Shown piece after piece: positions 18,566 to 28,207 of a stretch of 64,000 nucleotides of DNA; within the stretch, counting starts at the first letter, position 1; each line of letters opens with the position of its first letter. The translations under genes were made by a program, and so were the position numbers. Below the pieces are notes generated by a model. That model had not been told where the DNA came from. It did not search any database and saw only the letters and a list, made by a program, of their open reading frames with translations. The stretch is from Limibacterium fermenti (lineage in GTDB: Bacteria; Bacteroidota; Bacteroidia; Bacteroidales; Dysgonomonadaceae). The DNA is taken from NCBI RefSeq assembly GCF_041902845.1, contig NZ_CP159486.1, positions 2,480,001 to 2,544,000 on the forward strand. Direction: 5' to 3'.

Positions 18566-18745
18566 AGAAATCGGCGCCAATGGGAACAACAATACAGAGC
18601 TTTCAGGTATTCACCCTTTTGGGACTCAACTTATTTGGATAATTCTTTCTTCCTTCTAACCGCTCGAAATTGATGAACGTTTATTTCCGGTATCTCCAGA
18701 TCTGTCAGCACTTGTTCGGGCCGGCTGATAACAGTTGATTCGGTG

Positions 18746-18820
18746 TGAACTGTGCTGGATTCGAACCAGCGACCTCTGCCCTGTCAAGGCAGCGCTCTAA
18801 ACCAACTGAGCTAACAATTC
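18746..18820 (-). tRNA. tRNA-Val (anticodon GAC)
   Basis: A full cloverleaf reads leftward: acceptor stem GAATTGT/ACAGTTC with one G-T pair, D-arm TTAGCTCAGTTGG, anticodon stem CTGCC/GGCAG enclosing loop TTGACAG (anticodon GAC), and T-arm CTGGTTCGAATCCAG. The discriminator is A and CCA is not encoded. The 5' end is at 18820. Confidence 0.93.
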
Positions 18821-19044
18821 GAAAGGTCAAAAATACAAAAAAAAGCGATACAAACAGTCTATTTAAAAGAAAAAGACAAGAGTTGCCAAAGAATATCTGA
18901 GAACCGGACTAAACCAATATCGGTAATAAGTCCGGCGTATGCAAGCCTGCCATGGTTTTAACCAACGTTTTTACAATGAAATTATCGTTTTCAAATTTCG
19001 TCAAACAAGTAGCGGTGAAAAAGTTTAATGTATTGTTTTTTTAC

Positions 19045-19052
19045 TAAATTTG
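19045..19052 (+). promoter_or_regulatory. -7 promoter box of the GNAT-IbrA-IbrB cassette
   Basis: TAAATTTG, with TTG near 19033 as part of a possible -33 element. It shows that translation starts at the ATG at 19074 rather than at the in-frame TTG at 19050, which overlaps the box. Confidence 0.6.
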
Positions 19053-19073
19053 CATCTTGAACTGTTTATTATT

Positions 19074-19484
19074 ATGGATATCATTAAATTAAAAGGAGAA
19101 GACAGACGCCTTTATTGTTTAGTCGCCCATCTTGTAATGAGCGAGGAAGCGATAAGTTACAATCTGAATTACCCTTATAAGACATCTTCCGATTATGTAT
19201 GGTTCATTGCTGAAGATAAAGGAGAGACCCTCGGTTTCATGCCTGTGAAATTGGAAGAAGGGAAAGCGAAGATAAATAATTATTACGTGGCGGGCGATGA
19301 CCGTTCTGTTTTCTCTGCGTTGCTGAAAGAAATTATCAAGGCGCTTTCAGTTGATCTTGAAATTGAATCAGTCACACAAATACGGCACATACCCGTTTTT
19401 GAACGGAATGGTTTTGCGGTTGCTTTTTATTGGAAAAGGTATGCGAAAATGAAAGTATTCAGGGATGAAAAAGAACGTTTATGA
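19074..19484 (+). CDS. GNAT-like protein of the IbrAB cassette
   Basis: A 136-aa protein with a GNAT-type pattern: beta strands VWFIAEDKGETLGFMPVKLEEGKAKINNYYVAG, a helix and a C-terminal VFERNGFAVAFYWKRYAKM like the acetyltransferase C-terminal strand. The acetyl-CoA loop (Q/RxxGxG/A) is not clear, so activity is doubtful. It overlaps the DUF3440 gene by 20 bp and is the first gene of the three-gene unit. Confidence 0.7.
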   Translation: MDIIKLKGEDRRLYCLVAHLVMSEEAISYNLNYPYKTSSDYVWFIAEDKGETLGFMPVKLEEGKAKINNYYVAGDDRSVFSALLKEIIKALSVDLEIESVTQIRHIPVFERNGFAVAFYWKRYAKMKVFRDEKERL

Positions 19485-20745
19485 ACTGGCCAAAGAAAGG
19501 ATAAGAATATTATTCAATGAATTTGATAATATCTATGTCTCTTTCTCCGGCGGTAAAGACAGCAGCGTAATGCTGAATCTTTGTATACAATATATAAGGG
19601 AGAACAACCTGAAAAGAAAGATAGGTGTTTTCCACATGGATTATGAAATACAATACAATGAAACGATTCAATATGTTGACCACGTGTTGCAAACAAATGC
19701 CGACATCATTGAGGTATACCGTATATGCGTACCTTTCAAAGTAACTACTTGCACATCGATGTACCAGACCTATTGGCGTCCTTGGGATGACGATTACAAG
19801 GAGTTTTGGGTAAGGGATATGCCGGCGGACAGCTATCGAAAAGCAGACTTTCCATTCTATAATCCGGAAATATGGGATTCCGAATTTTATATTCTTTTCG
19901 CCCAATGGTATCATTTATTGAAAAATGCAAAGAAAACTTGCTGCTTGGTGGGGATACGCACACAGGAAAGCACTCATCGCTGGAGAACGATATACGGTAA
20001 TAAAAGATATCATATGTATCGCAACCTGAAATGGACAAAACAAATTTCAAAAGATATTTACAATGCGTATGTAATACATGATTGGCTTACGACCGATGTA
20101 TGGACGGCAAACGGCCGCTTCGGATGGAATTACAATCGATTGTATGATTTATATTATCAGGCAGGCGTACCATTGGAGAAACAGCGCGTAGCCAGCCCTT
20201 TCCTTCTGGCTGCACAGGAAAGCCTGCATCTTTACCGGGCTATCGACCCGGATATGTGGGGCAAAATGATCTGTCGCGTGAACGGAGTTAATTTCACAGC
20301 TCTTTATGGTCAGACAAATGCTGTTGCAAAGAAAAAAGCCGCCCTGCCGGCAGGACATACCTGGGAAAGCTACATGTATTTTCTTTTGTCCACTTTGCCG
20401 GAAAAAACGCGGCAGAATTACCTGCAAAAACTATCGGCGAGCATCAATTTCTGGCGTAACCGGGGAGGTTGTCTTCCGGATGAAACGATAGCGATATTGC
20501 AAGCTAAAGGAATCGATATAGAGGTAGCGGATCATACAAATTATAATACGGATAAACATCCGGTCAGGATGGAATATCTGGATGATATCCATGTTCCCGG
20601 ATTTAAATATCTCCCTACCTTCAAACGAATGTGCATCTGCATTCTTAGAAACGACCACTTGTGTAAATATATGGGCTTTGCAATGACTAAAAAAGAAACT
20701 GAACGTCGTAAAAGAATTATGGATTTTTATCAAGGCATACTATGA
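19465..20745 (+). CDS. ibrA: DUF3440 / PAPS-reductase-like protein (IbrA family)
   Basis: A 426-aa ATP-pyrophosphatase-fold protein with the PP-loop SGGKDSS at residues 28-34 and a family-specific C-terminal domain (DUF3440). Homologues named IbrA occur with an IbrB partner in E. coli, often on mobile islands, and have been linked to regulation; the biochemistry is not settled. PP-loop enzymes of this group adenylate a substrate, for example in thiolation. The stop overlaps the ibrB-like start by 4 bp. Confidence 0.82.
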   Translation: MKKNVYELAKERIRILFNEFDNIYVSFSGGKDSSVMLNLCIQYIRENNLKRKIGVFHMDYEIQYNETIQYVDHVLQTNADIIEVYRICVPFKVTTCTSMYQTYWRPWDDDYKEFWVRDMPADSYRKADFPFYNPEIWDSEFYILFAQWYHLLKNAKKTCCLVGIRTQESTHRWRTIYGNKRYHMYRNLKWTKQISKDIYNAYVIHDWLTTDVWTANGRFGWNYNRLYDLYYQAGVPLEKQRVASPFLLAAQESLHLYRAIDPDMWGKMICRVNGVNFTALYGQTNAVAKKKAALPAGHTWESYMYFLLSTLPEKTRQNYLQKLSASINFWRNRGGCLPDETIAILQAKGIDIEVADHTNYNTDKHPVRMEYLDDIHVPGFKYLPTFKRMCICILRNDHLCKYMGFAMTKKETERRKRIMDFYQGIL

Positions 20746-21272
20746 GTGACGACAAAAAATATATAAGTCCGGCCTATGCTGTACGAGCCGTGCCGATAGA
20801 GAAAATACAGGCAAATACCTACAATCCGAATGTGGTTGCCCCGCCTGAAATGAAACTCCTCGAATTGTCGATATGGGAAGATGGTTACACCATGCCTTGC
20901 GTATGCTATTACCTTGCGCAAGAGGACAGATATGAACTGGTGGACGGCTTCCACCGGTATCTTGTCATGAAAACATCAAAGCGCATCTATGAGCGGGAAA
21001 ACGGATGTTTACCCGTAACGGTAATCGATAGGGACCTGTCGAACCGCATGGCTTCAACCATCCGGCACAACCGTGCCCGTGGCACGCATAATATTGAATT
21101 GATGACGCATATTGTAGCGGAACTCAAAAAAGCGGGCATGAGTGATGAATGGATTATAAAAAACATAGGAATGGACAAAGACGAATTACTTCGTTTCAAA
21201 CAGATTTCAGGTATAGCGGCACTCTTTGCCGATAAAGATTTTAGCATCCCTGAGAAGCAAAACACGAAATAA
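20742..21272 (+). CDS. ibrB: ParB/Srx-like nuclease-domain protein (IbrB family)
   Basis: A 176-aa protein with a ParB-type domain: a VPIEKIQANTYNPN start, the core motif DGFHRY (residues 68-73, matching the family's DGHHR) and IRHNRARG. This fold includes CTP-binding ParB and nucleases such as sulfiredoxin-like proteins. It is the usual partner of IbrA-type proteins. The gene ends 40 bp before a strong bidirectional hairpin. Confidence 0.82.
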   Translation: MSDDKKYISPAYAVRAVPIEKIQANTYNPNVVAPPEMKLLELSIWEDGYTMPCVCYYLAQEDRYELVDGFHRYLVMKTSKRIYERENGCLPVTVIDRDLSNRMASTIRHNRARGTHNIELMTHIVAELKKAGMSDEWIIKNIGMDKDELLRFKQISGIAALFADKDFSIPEKQNTK

Positions 21273-21312
21273 GTTTTCCGCCACTTTCAGTCCCCTACGC
21301 TACATAAAAAAA

Positions 21313-21346
21313 GCCGGAAGAGAACGCTTATGCATCTACTTCCGGC
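21313..21346. terminator. Bidirectional terminator between ibrB and galK
   Basis: A perfect 8-bp stem GCCGGAAG/CTTCCGGC, flanked on the left by a run of A (a T-run for leftward galK transcripts) and on the right by CTTT. It fits best as the galK terminator and less well for the rightward cassette. Confidence 0.75.
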
Positions 21347-21371
21347 CTTTACAGGTTTTGTGTCCGAATGA

Positions 21372-22520
21372 CTATAATATGCGAGCGCCGTCGCTGATTA
21401 CGACATCATACACTTTCGGTTCATGACCGTATTTGGCGGCAAATCGTTTTTTGGCATCGGCAATAAACGAATCATGCAATTCGTCTTTTACCAAGTTGAT
21501 GGTACAACCGCCGAAACCGCCGCCCATTACGCGCGAACCGGTTACGCCATTTTCCTTCGCGATATCGTTAAGGAAGTCCAACTCTTCACAACTCACCTCA
21601 TACAGTTTACTCATGCCGTGATGCGTTTCGAACATCTTACGGCCGACGGTTTCATAATCGCCTTTCTGTAAAGCGTCCGACACCTCGAGCACACGCTGCG
21701 TTTCTTCAATCACATATTCAGCGCGTTTGTAATCTTCTGCCGAAATATCGTTTTTCACTTCATTGAGCATATCTATCGATGCGTCGCGCAGGAATTCCAC
21801 CTCAGGATGATTTTTCCGTATGGCTTCGGCCGCACGCTCGCACGATTCGCGGCGTTTATTATAAGCCGATGAAGCCAGTTCGTGCTTCACCACCGTATCC
21901 AAAAGAACCAATCGGTATCCTTTGGGATCGAACGGAAAATATTCATAATCGAGCGTCTTACAATCGAGACGGATAAGATGTCCTTTTTTTCCGAAAATCG
22001 AAGCGAATTGGTCCATGATACCACACTTCACGCCGACATAATTATGTTCGGTCGCTTGACCGATCTTAGCCAATTCGAATTTATCAATTCCCAATCGGAG
22101 CATATCGTTCAGCGCATACGCATAGGTACTTTCCAAAGCAGCGGAAGAAGACATTCCGGCGCCCAAAGGCACATCTCCGGAAAACACGGTATCGAAACCT
22201 TTTACTTTTCCGCCTCGTTTGATAATTTCGCGACATACGCCGAAAATATATTTCGCCCATCCCTGTGCAGGCAGGTCCTGCTCGTTCAATCCGAACTCCG
22301 CGCTTTCGTTCAAGTCGATTGCAAAGGCGTTGACTTTGTCGGTTCCGTTTAAGCGGATAGCGGCGATCATTCCTTTGTCGATCGCGCCCGGAAATACAAA
22401 GCTTCCGTTATAATCGGTATGCTCGCCGATAAGATTTACACGACCGGGAGAAGTATAGACTTCGGGATTTGCTCCCTTAAATTTCTCTTGAAATAGTTTA
22501 ATTATTTCGTCTTTTTGCAT
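21372..22520 (-). CDS. galK: Galactokinase
   Basis: A 382-aa GHMP kinase that phosphorylates galactose at C1 in the Leloir pathway. Motifs are the galactokinase signature GRVNLIGEHTDYNG, the GHMP ATP loop PLGAGMSSSAAL and GGGFGGCTINLV near the C-terminus. It is the last gene of the galM-transporter-galK operon, 18 bp after the transporter. Confidence 0.95.
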   Translation of the reverse strand: MQKDEIIKLFQEKFKGANPEVYTSPGRVNLIGEHTDYNGSFVFPGAIDKGMIAAIRLNGTDKVNAFAIDLNESAEFGLNEQDLPAQGWAKYIFGVCREIIKRGGKVKGFDTVFSGDVPLGAGMSSSAALESTYAYALNDMLRLGIDKFELAKIGQATEHNYVGVKCGIMDQFASIFGKKGHLIRLDCKTLDYEYFPFDPKGYRLVLLDTVVKHELASSAYNKRRESCERAAEAIRKNHPEVEFLRDASIDMLNEVKNDISAEDYKRAEYVIEETQRVLEVSDALQKGDYETVGRKMFETHHGMSKLYEVSCEELDFLNDIAKENGVTGSRVMGGGFGGCTINLVKDELHDSFIADAKKRFAAKYGHEPKVYDVVISDGARIL

Positions 22521-22538
22521 TTGTTATTCTATTTGAAA

Positions 22539-23858
22539 TTATTCCTGAGTGGGGATGTTTCCTGTAGCTGTTTCAACCGGAACATCGGCTTCATCAACGG
22601 TCGAAATATTCGTGTTTACATTTTTCGACCCGACCAATGCATAATAGAGCAAATAAGCCAATCCGGCAACAATGAGCCAATAACTATTTAAGAAACCGGC
22701 ATTATCCGCGATAACGCCTTGAATCCAAGGCAAGATACCACCGCCACAAACCATTACCATAAAAATACCGGATGCCATTTCGGTATATTTACCTAATCCT
22801 TCAACGGCAAGATTGAAAATACTTCCCCACATAATAGAAGTACACAATCCACAAAGGATTAAGAACAAAATCTTCAAAGGCACAACAGCTCCGAATAAAC
22901 TAATTGTCGGTGCAACAGGAGTAAATATAGCCAATAATACAAAGAAAATTCCTAAAAGAGAAGTAGTCGTAAGCATCGACTTACTGGATATTTTAGCGCC
23001 AACAGCGCCTCCGGTCAAGCGGCCCACTAACATAAGCAACCAATAAGCGCCCACAAACGATCCGGCAATACCGGCGGCAATTCCTAATCCTCCTCCTGCA
23101 ACATCCGTAGTCATATACAAGTTGGCAATATTCGGTATTCCTACCTCTACGCCTACATAAACAAAAATACCGATGATACCTAACACAAAATGACGAAATG
23201 ATAACGCGCTGTGTTTATCTTGGGTCTTTGTTTGCTTCTTCGCCACTCCTAATCGGGGCTCAGGAATTTGAACGACTAACAGGACAATGAAAGCAAATGC
23301 AAAAATGCCCATTGCTAAAAATAACGCAGGATTAGCATCGCCGATAGAAGCTTGAGCCACATCACCCATCAGGTATCCGACAAGAATCGGCACAATTGTC
23401 GCACCAATAGAGTTGATGGAACCTCCGAATTGAATCAATTGATTACCTTTGTTTCCTCCACCGCCTAATGTATTAAGCATCGGATTAACAACCGTATTCA
23501 ACATACACATCGAGAAACCGGAAACAAAAGCGCCGGTAAGATAAATCGGGAAGTTTGCCGCTTGTCCTGAAAGGAAAGTAATTAAAACGCCTACAAATCC
23601 AACCGATACAGCGAGTAAAGAAGTGAATTTATATCCTTTTCGTTGAAGAATAACGCCGGCAGGCCATCCCATAAATAAATAGGCAATAAAATTAGCCAAA
23701 TTTCCCAATTGCGACATGGCATTACTTGCCCCGAATTGGTTTTTAACAATTACCCCCATCGGATTCTGCAATCCGGTCACGAAAGAAATCATAAAAAATA
23801 AGAGAAACATTACCGCGATAGGCAATGCATAACTCTTTTTTTGAATTGTTGTATTCAT
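22539..23858 (-). CDS. Glucose/galactose MFS transporter
   Basis: A 439-aa FucP-family sugar:H+ symporter with about 12 membrane helices. Characteristic stretches are ISFVTGLQNPMGVIVKNQF, MCMLNTVVNPMLNTLGGGGN and LCTSIMWGSIFNLAVEGLGKYT. Sitting between galM and galK, it most likely imports galactose (or glucose) through the inner membrane. Confidence 0.9.
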   Translation of the reverse strand: MNTTIQKKSYALPIAVMFLLFFMISFVTGLQNPMGVIVKNQFGASNAMSQLGNLANFIAYLFMGWPAGVILQRKGYKFTSLLAVSVGFVGVLITFLSGQAANFPIYLTGAFVSGFSMCMLNTVVNPMLNTLGGGGNKGNQLIQFGGSINSIGATIVPILVGYLMGDVAQASIGDANPALFLAMGIFAFAFIVLLVVQIPEPRLGVAKKQTKTQDKHSALSFRHFVLGIIGIFVYVGVEVGIPNIANLYMTTDVAGGGLGIAAGIAGSFVGAYWLLMLVGRLTGGAVGAKISSKSMLTTTSLLGIFFVLLAIFTPVAPTISLFGAVVPLKILFLILCGLCTSIMWGSIFNLAVEGLGKYTEMASGIFMVMVCGGGILPWIQGVIADNAGFLNSYWLIVAGLAYLLYYALVGSKNVNTNISTVDEADVPVETATGNIPTQE

Positions 23859-23910
23859 ACTTTTGTTTGTTTATTAATATTTTGTTTGTTTAAAAATGAG
23901 AAGTTCATTT

Positions 23911-24987
23911 CTATATAGTTGAGAATCTAAAAGACGTTCTGGAGGAAAATTTCTCTCCGGGTTCAAGCACGACCGAAGGATATTCGGGTTTGTTGATACT
24001 ATCGGGGAAGTGTTGCGTTTCGAAGCAAACGGCCGATCGTTCGGGATAATGATGTCCTTTTTTAGCGGCAAAATTGCCCGTCATCCAATTACCGGTATAT
24101 AACTGAATACCCGGTTCGGTCGTATAGATCTCCATGCGAATACCGGTTTTGGGCGATTCACATACGCCGGCATACGCATATTCGCCGGGCGTTTTTTTAT
24201 TCAAAACATACGTATGATCGTATCCTTTTCCAAAATGAAGTTGTTGAAAATCGTCATCGATCCGTTCACCGATCAGATGAGGAGTCGTAAAATCCATAGG
24301 AGTACCGGTCACCGGTTCGGGTTTGCCGTAAGGAATGGCATTGGCGTCGGTCGGCAGATACGTATCGGCACGAAGCGAGAGCAAATGATCGCCGATATGG
24401 GGATCGCCTTCGCCTGAAAGATTGAAATACGAATGATTGGTGAGATTGAGAATCGTTGCCTGATCGGTTTCCGCATGATATTGAATATCGACCGTATTGT
24501 CGTCAGTCAACGTATAAATAACGGTGACTTTCAGATTGCCGGGATATCCCTCTTCCCCATCGACGGAAAGATATGAGAACTCGATACTATCGTCTGACAC
24601 ATTATTTACTTCCCATACAACGGCGTTGAAACCTTTAATGCCCCCATGAAGAGAGTTGGGACCGTTATTGATCGCCAAGGTATAGTCTTTTCCCTTTAAA
24701 GAGAAACGCCCTTTAGCGATGCGATTGGCGACTCTGCCGCAGACGGCCCCGAAATAGGGCTCCTGCGAAGAGAGATATTCGTCAATGGAACGATGGCCCA
24801 AAACAATATCCCTTTCCTGACCGTTTTTATCCGGTACCAGCAAAGAAACAATTTTGGCTCCGTAGTTTGTAACTGCTAGTTCACAACCTTGTTTATTTTC
24901 CAAAGTGTATAAACCGGTTTGCTTACCATCAACAATTTTTTCAAATGTTTCGATCAACAAACCGGATTTGCTATACGTTTTATCCAT
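23911..24987 (-). CDS. galM: Aldose 1-epimerase
   Basis: A 358-aa galactose mutarotase that interconverts alpha and beta anomers. Visible motifs are NRIAKGRFSLKGKDYTLAINNGPNSLHGG, the catalytic His in TNHSYFNLSG, and GKGYDHTYVL. A C-terminal Glu in VCFETQHFPDSIN is the expected general base. First gene of the galactose operon; no signal peptide, so it is cytoplasmic. Confidence 0.94.
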   Translation of the reverse strand: MDKTYSKSGLLIETFEKIVDGKQTGLYTLENKQGCELAVTNYGAKIVSLLVPDKNGQERDIVLGHRSIDEYLSSQEPYFGAVCGRVANRIAKGRFSLKGKDYTLAINNGPNSLHGGIKGFNAVVWEVNNVSDDSIEFSYLSVDGEEGYPGNLKVTVIYTLTDDNTVDIQYHAETDQATILNLTNHSYFNLSGEGDPHIGDHLLSLRADTYLPTDANAIPYGKPEPVTGTPMDFTTPHLIGERIDDDFQQLHFGKGYDHTYVLNKKTPGEYAYAGVCESPKTGIRMEIYTTEPGIQLYTGNWMTGNFAAKKGHHYPERSAVCFETQHFPDSINKPEYPSVVLEPGEKFSSRTSFRFSTI

Positions 24988-25088
24988 GTAAGTTCTTGGC
25001 TTTAAATTAAGATATTGATGAAGACTGGATCTTTCTATAAATTTCCGTAAAAGTAGTACAGTATTCGGTGATCTCCTAATTAAAAAAT

Positions 25089-25102
25089 ATGTTATACAAC
25101 AT
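25089..25102. promoter_or_regulatory. Inverted repeat upstream of galM
   Basis: ATGTTATACAACAT has half-sites ATGTT/AACAT around a 4-bp centre, about 100 bp upstream of galM. It could be an operator for the galactose operon, but no regulator gene is adjacent, so this is only a candidate. Confidence 0.3.
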
Positions 25103-25196
25103 AAAACCTATTAATTAACATTCCCGCCGGTTTACCTTCTGCTTTTTTTATCATGCAAACGTTTGCCTTAATCATTCATTATGAACGAAAAACATA

Positions 25197-26513
25197 TCAA
25201 ACATCCGCTTCATCAGTATCTTGTACGTTTTTTTTAATTAATACCTTATCAATTTTATTCCCGTCTATATCCATAATTTCAAAAGACAGGTTATTAAACA
25301 CAAATTTATCTCCTACGCCCGGAATTTTGTTAATACAAGCAAAAACAAAACCGGCCACCGTAGAGTAATCGATTTGATCGAAATCGACCGTGAAGTCGTC
25401 AAACAAATACGAGAGGACTTCAATAGGCGCTTCACCGCTGACGAGAACCGAATGATCGTCCCTCATATAAATTAAAGGATCATTCGATTCGACGGTATCT
25501 TCGTCCATGGTTTTGCCCACCAGGTTTTCGAAGACATCAAACAGGGTCACAATTCCGTCCAGACTTCCGTACTCATCCACCACCACAACCAACGACCGGG
25601 GCTTGTTCTTCAACAATTCCAGCACCTTTTGCGCCTTTAATGTAGTCGGAACAATAATCGGCTCTTGCAATAGTTCTTCAATATTGACATTCTTCCGGTG
25701 CGTTAGCTCAAGAAGAAAGTCACGCATCAGGATAATTCCGGTGAAATCATCGATTCTCTTATTACACGCCAATATTTTACTATGCCGCATATGAAGGAGG
25801 TCTTGCACAATCTCTTCCTGCGTTTTCGAAATATCCACCCACTCCACGTCGGTACGATGCGTCATGATGTGCACGGCACGCTTGTCGGAAAAATAAAACA
25901 CCTGCTCGTGCATGATATTCTCGGCAGCATCAATCACCCCTTCGTTGGAAGCCGTCTTGAGCATCGCCCGCAACTCCAGTTCGGAAATGATTTCATTCTT
26001 AGGTTTGAGCCCGATCATTTTATTAAACAGCGCCGTCGAAGCAGCCAATAACTTCACGAAAGGGTAGAAGATGAAACTGACCCACCGAATAGGCCTTGAC
26101 ACCGTGCAGGCCATCTTTACGGCATTGTTCAGCGCGATGGTTTTGGGAACCAATTCCCCGATGACAATCGAGACATACGTAATAAGAATGACCACGACCG
26201 TCATCGCAATGCTATCGGCAAATGCCCTGCTCCAGGCGAACTGTTCAAAAAAAGGCACTAAGTAAACCGCCAGGGTCGCCCCGCCGTAAGCGCCGTTAAC
26301 GATCCCTATCAAGGTAATACCCACCTGTACCGAAGACAGGAAGTTGTCGGGGTTAGACTGCAGCTTCAACGCTTGAGCGGCACCCTTGCTTCCTTTTTTC
26401 CGTTCCGTTTCGAGTCTGTTTTTATTGGCCGACACCACAGCAATTTCCGAAAGAGCGAAAAACCCGTTCAGAATAATCAGAAACAAGATGATTAAGACAT
26501 CGACCATCAACAA
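25197..26513 (-). CDS. CorC/HlyC-family CBS-domain membrane protein
   Basis: A 438-aa protein with an N-terminal CNNM/DUF21 membrane domain of three to four helices (VLIILFLIILNGFFALSEIAVVSANKNRLE), two CBS domains (about 210-345; VVVVDEYGSLDGIVTLFDVFENLVG) and a C-terminal CorC_HlyC domain. Relatives are linked to Mg2+ and Co2+ handling; older annotation calls them hemolysins. A second ATG sits two codons in (26507). Confidence 0.88.
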   Translation of the reverse strand: MLMVDVLIILFLIILNGFFALSEIAVVSANKNRLETERKKGSKGAAQALKLQSNPDNFLSSVQVGITLIGIVNGAYGGATLAVYLVPFFEQFAWSRAFADSIAMTVVVILITYVSIVIGELVPKTIALNNAVKMACTVSRPIRWVSFIFYPFVKLLAASTALFNKMIGLKPKNEIISELELRAMLKTASNEGVIDAAENIMHEQVFYFSDKRAVHIMTHRTDVEWVDISKTQEEIVQDLLHMRHSKILACNKRIDDFTGIILMRDFLLELTHRKNVNIEELLQEPIIVPTTLKAQKVLELLKNKPRSLVVVVDEYGSLDGIVTLFDVFENLVGKTMDEDTVESNDPLIYMRDDHSVLVSGEAPIEVLSYLFDDFTVDFDQIDYSTVAGFVFACINKIPGVGDKFVFNNLSFEIMDIDGNKIDKVLIKKNVQDTDEADV

Positions 26514-26569
26514 AATTCCATTAGATATTATCGAAGATATCGCTTGAAGCGGCGCCTTCGCTCACAAAA

Positions 26570-27472
26570 TCACCATAAAGGAGACGGATACACCCCGTCG
26601 TCGGCAAGCTTTTGCAATTTGGCAACCACACCCGGGCGGTCTTCCGCATACGTTACTCCAAACCATTTAGAGGGAGTGTCGAGCACTTTCACGGTAGCTT
26701 TTTTATCCACAATCAGATTATTTACCACCAATGGAATAAAGAACTCCGCCTTATGATTGCCGGCATTTTCTTTGAGGAATTCCACAAATTGCTTTTCGGA
26801 ATAGTCGAAATAATCGGGCGTAAAGCCCCACATATTCATGGAAACAGGCGTGTTATCACCAATAGCCACCCATTCGCCGTTATCATCCTTATATTTTACC
26901 GCACCGTCGATACGCTGTATTTGCGTACGTTCGACCACGCCGGTGAGATGATTGTCGGAATCCGTCTCACAAATGCCACGAGCCACCGTTCCGCTTTCCG
27001 AAAGGGTATTCCCCACGCGATAACCCACCATGGCATACGCATTTTTCGAATGGTGAAGTGAGGATAGAAAATCCGATAATACGCCGAAGCTTTCACGTCC
27101 GTAAAAATCATCGGCATTGATGACGGCAAACGGTTCGTGGATGACATCGCGCCCCATCATCACCGCATGATTCGTGCCCCACGGTTTCACTCGGTCGGGA
27201 TGCGGAGAAAAACCTTCGGGAAGGTCATCGAGTTCTTGAAATACCAGTTCGACGGGAATTTTCCGCTCATATTTTTTGACGATTTTTTCTCGGAAATCTT
27301 CTTCAAAAGATCGACGGATGACAAATACCAGTTTGCCGAATCCGGCGTTCACAGCATCGTAGATAGAGTAATCCATGATGGTTTCGCCGTTGGGGCCTAA
27401 GCCGTCCAATTGTTTGAGGCCGCCATACCGGCTGCCCATACCTGCTGCTAATACAAATAGTGTTGGTTTCAT
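26570..27472 (-). CDS. Sugar-nucleotide-type nucleotidyltransferase
   Basis: A 300-aa NTP_transferase with the signature LAAGMGSRYGGLKQLDGLGPNGETIMDYS at its N-terminus, which transfers a nucleotidyl group to a sugar phosphate. It also has NADDFYG as the metal-binding site. The start is set at 27472, because the nucleotide-binding motif begins there and a TAAATTTG promoter box lies inside the longer open frame. The exact sugar is unknown. Confidence 0.85.
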   Translation of the reverse strand: MKPTLFVLAAGMGSRYGGLKQLDGLGPNGETIMDYSIYDAVNAGFGKLVFVIRRSFEEDFREKIVKKYERKIPVELVFQELDDLPEGFSPHPDRVKPWGTNHAVMMGRDVIHEPFAVINADDFYGRESFGVLSDFLSSLHHSKNAYAMVGYRVGNTLSESGTVARGICETDSDNHLTGVVERTQIQRIDGAVKYKDDNGEWVAIGDNTPVSMNMWGFTPDYFDYSEKQFVEFLKENAGNHKAEFFIPLVVNNLIVDKKATVKVLDTPSKWFGVTYAEDRPGVVAKLQKLADDGVYPSPLW

Positions 27473-27504
27473 TTTATTATTCTCTGTGAAAATTTCATTT
27501 TCCA

Positions 27505-27512
27505 CAAATTTA
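27505..27512 (-). promoter_or_regulatory. -7 promoter box of the nucleotidyltransferase gene
   Basis: Leftward TAAATTTG, 32 bp before the ATG at 27472. It rules out the longer start at 27610. Confidence 0.55.
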
Positions 27513-27670
27513 CGGATATCCTCTTTACATTTTATGGTTTTAACAATATTTTCAGGTGAAAAAATGGGAAAATGATCCGATTTGAGGATTTCATGATCCG
27601 ATTTTTTCATTCAAGTTTCGCAAGTCGTATGATGGCAACTAAATCCTCCGACTGACGATGTTTAATATTT

Positions 27671-27714
27671 AGAAACTATTTTGAATTTTCCGAATGATCT
27701 GATTTTGTTTATTC
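27671..27714. repeat. Dispersed 44-bp repeat, copy 1
   Basis: The sequence from AGAAACTATTTTGAATTTTC to TTTGTTTATTC recurs at 49730-49773 with two differences in 44 bp. Both copies are intergenic. Confidence 0.85.
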
Positions 27715-27734
27715 CATGATTCGAACGGAAATAG

Positions 27735-27742
27735 TATCTTTG
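27735..27742 (+). promoter_or_regulatory. -7 promoter box of the arfB-like gene
   Basis: TATCTTTG, 22 bp before the first of two consecutive ATG codons. Confidence 0.55.
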
Positions 27743-27764
27743 TAACCCTATAATAGGGTAACGA

Positions 27765-28175
27765 ATGATGAGTTTCGATTGGGATACATTAATAAATGAA
27801 TGCACTTTCACCGCGTCGAGAAGCAGTGGAAGCGGAGGACAAAATGTGAACAAGGTATCTACAAAAATAACGTTGTCGCTGAATATCGGGGACTCGAAAG
27901 CCTTGACCGAACGCCAAAAAGAATTGATTTTCGTCCGCCTGAAAAACAGGATCAATAATGAGGGCGTATTACTGCTTAGCAGCGACACGGAACGAACACA
28001 GCTCGGAAATAAAAAAGCGGTTTTGAATAAACTCGAAAAACTACTGGAGAACGCCCTTCGAGAGGAGAAAAAACGGGTGGAGACCAAACCCACGCGCGCT
28101 TCGCAGCAGAAAAGAATCGAAAGCAAGAAACACCTGGCCGAAAAAAAGAAACGCCGCTCCGATAAAGGCTTTTGA
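27765..28175 (+). CDS. arfB: ArfB-type peptidyl-tRNA hydrolase (ribosome rescue)
   Basis: A 136-aa release-factor-like protein with the catalytic GGQ motif at residues 24-26 in SRSSGSGGQNVNKVSTK and a basic C-terminal tail (KKHLAEKKKRRSDKG) that in the family enters the mRNA channel of stalled ribosomes. It lacks the codon-recognition domains of full release factors. It has its own promoter. Confidence 0.92.
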   Translation: MMSFDWDTLINECTFTASRSSGSGGQNVNKVSTKITLSLNIGDSKALTERQKELIFVRLKNRINNEGVLLLSSDTERTQLGNKKAVLNKLEKLLENALREEKKRVETKPTRASQQKRIESKKHLAEKKKRRSDKGF

Positions 28176-28207
28176 TTTAAGATTCAATATTTAAGACAAC
28201 GCTCATT

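Noticed and set aside
18746..19074. Integration of the IbrAB cassette into the tRNA-Val gene by a site-specific integrase
   Set aside because: No integrase gene and no repeated tRNA 3' end were found, so only proximity can be stated.
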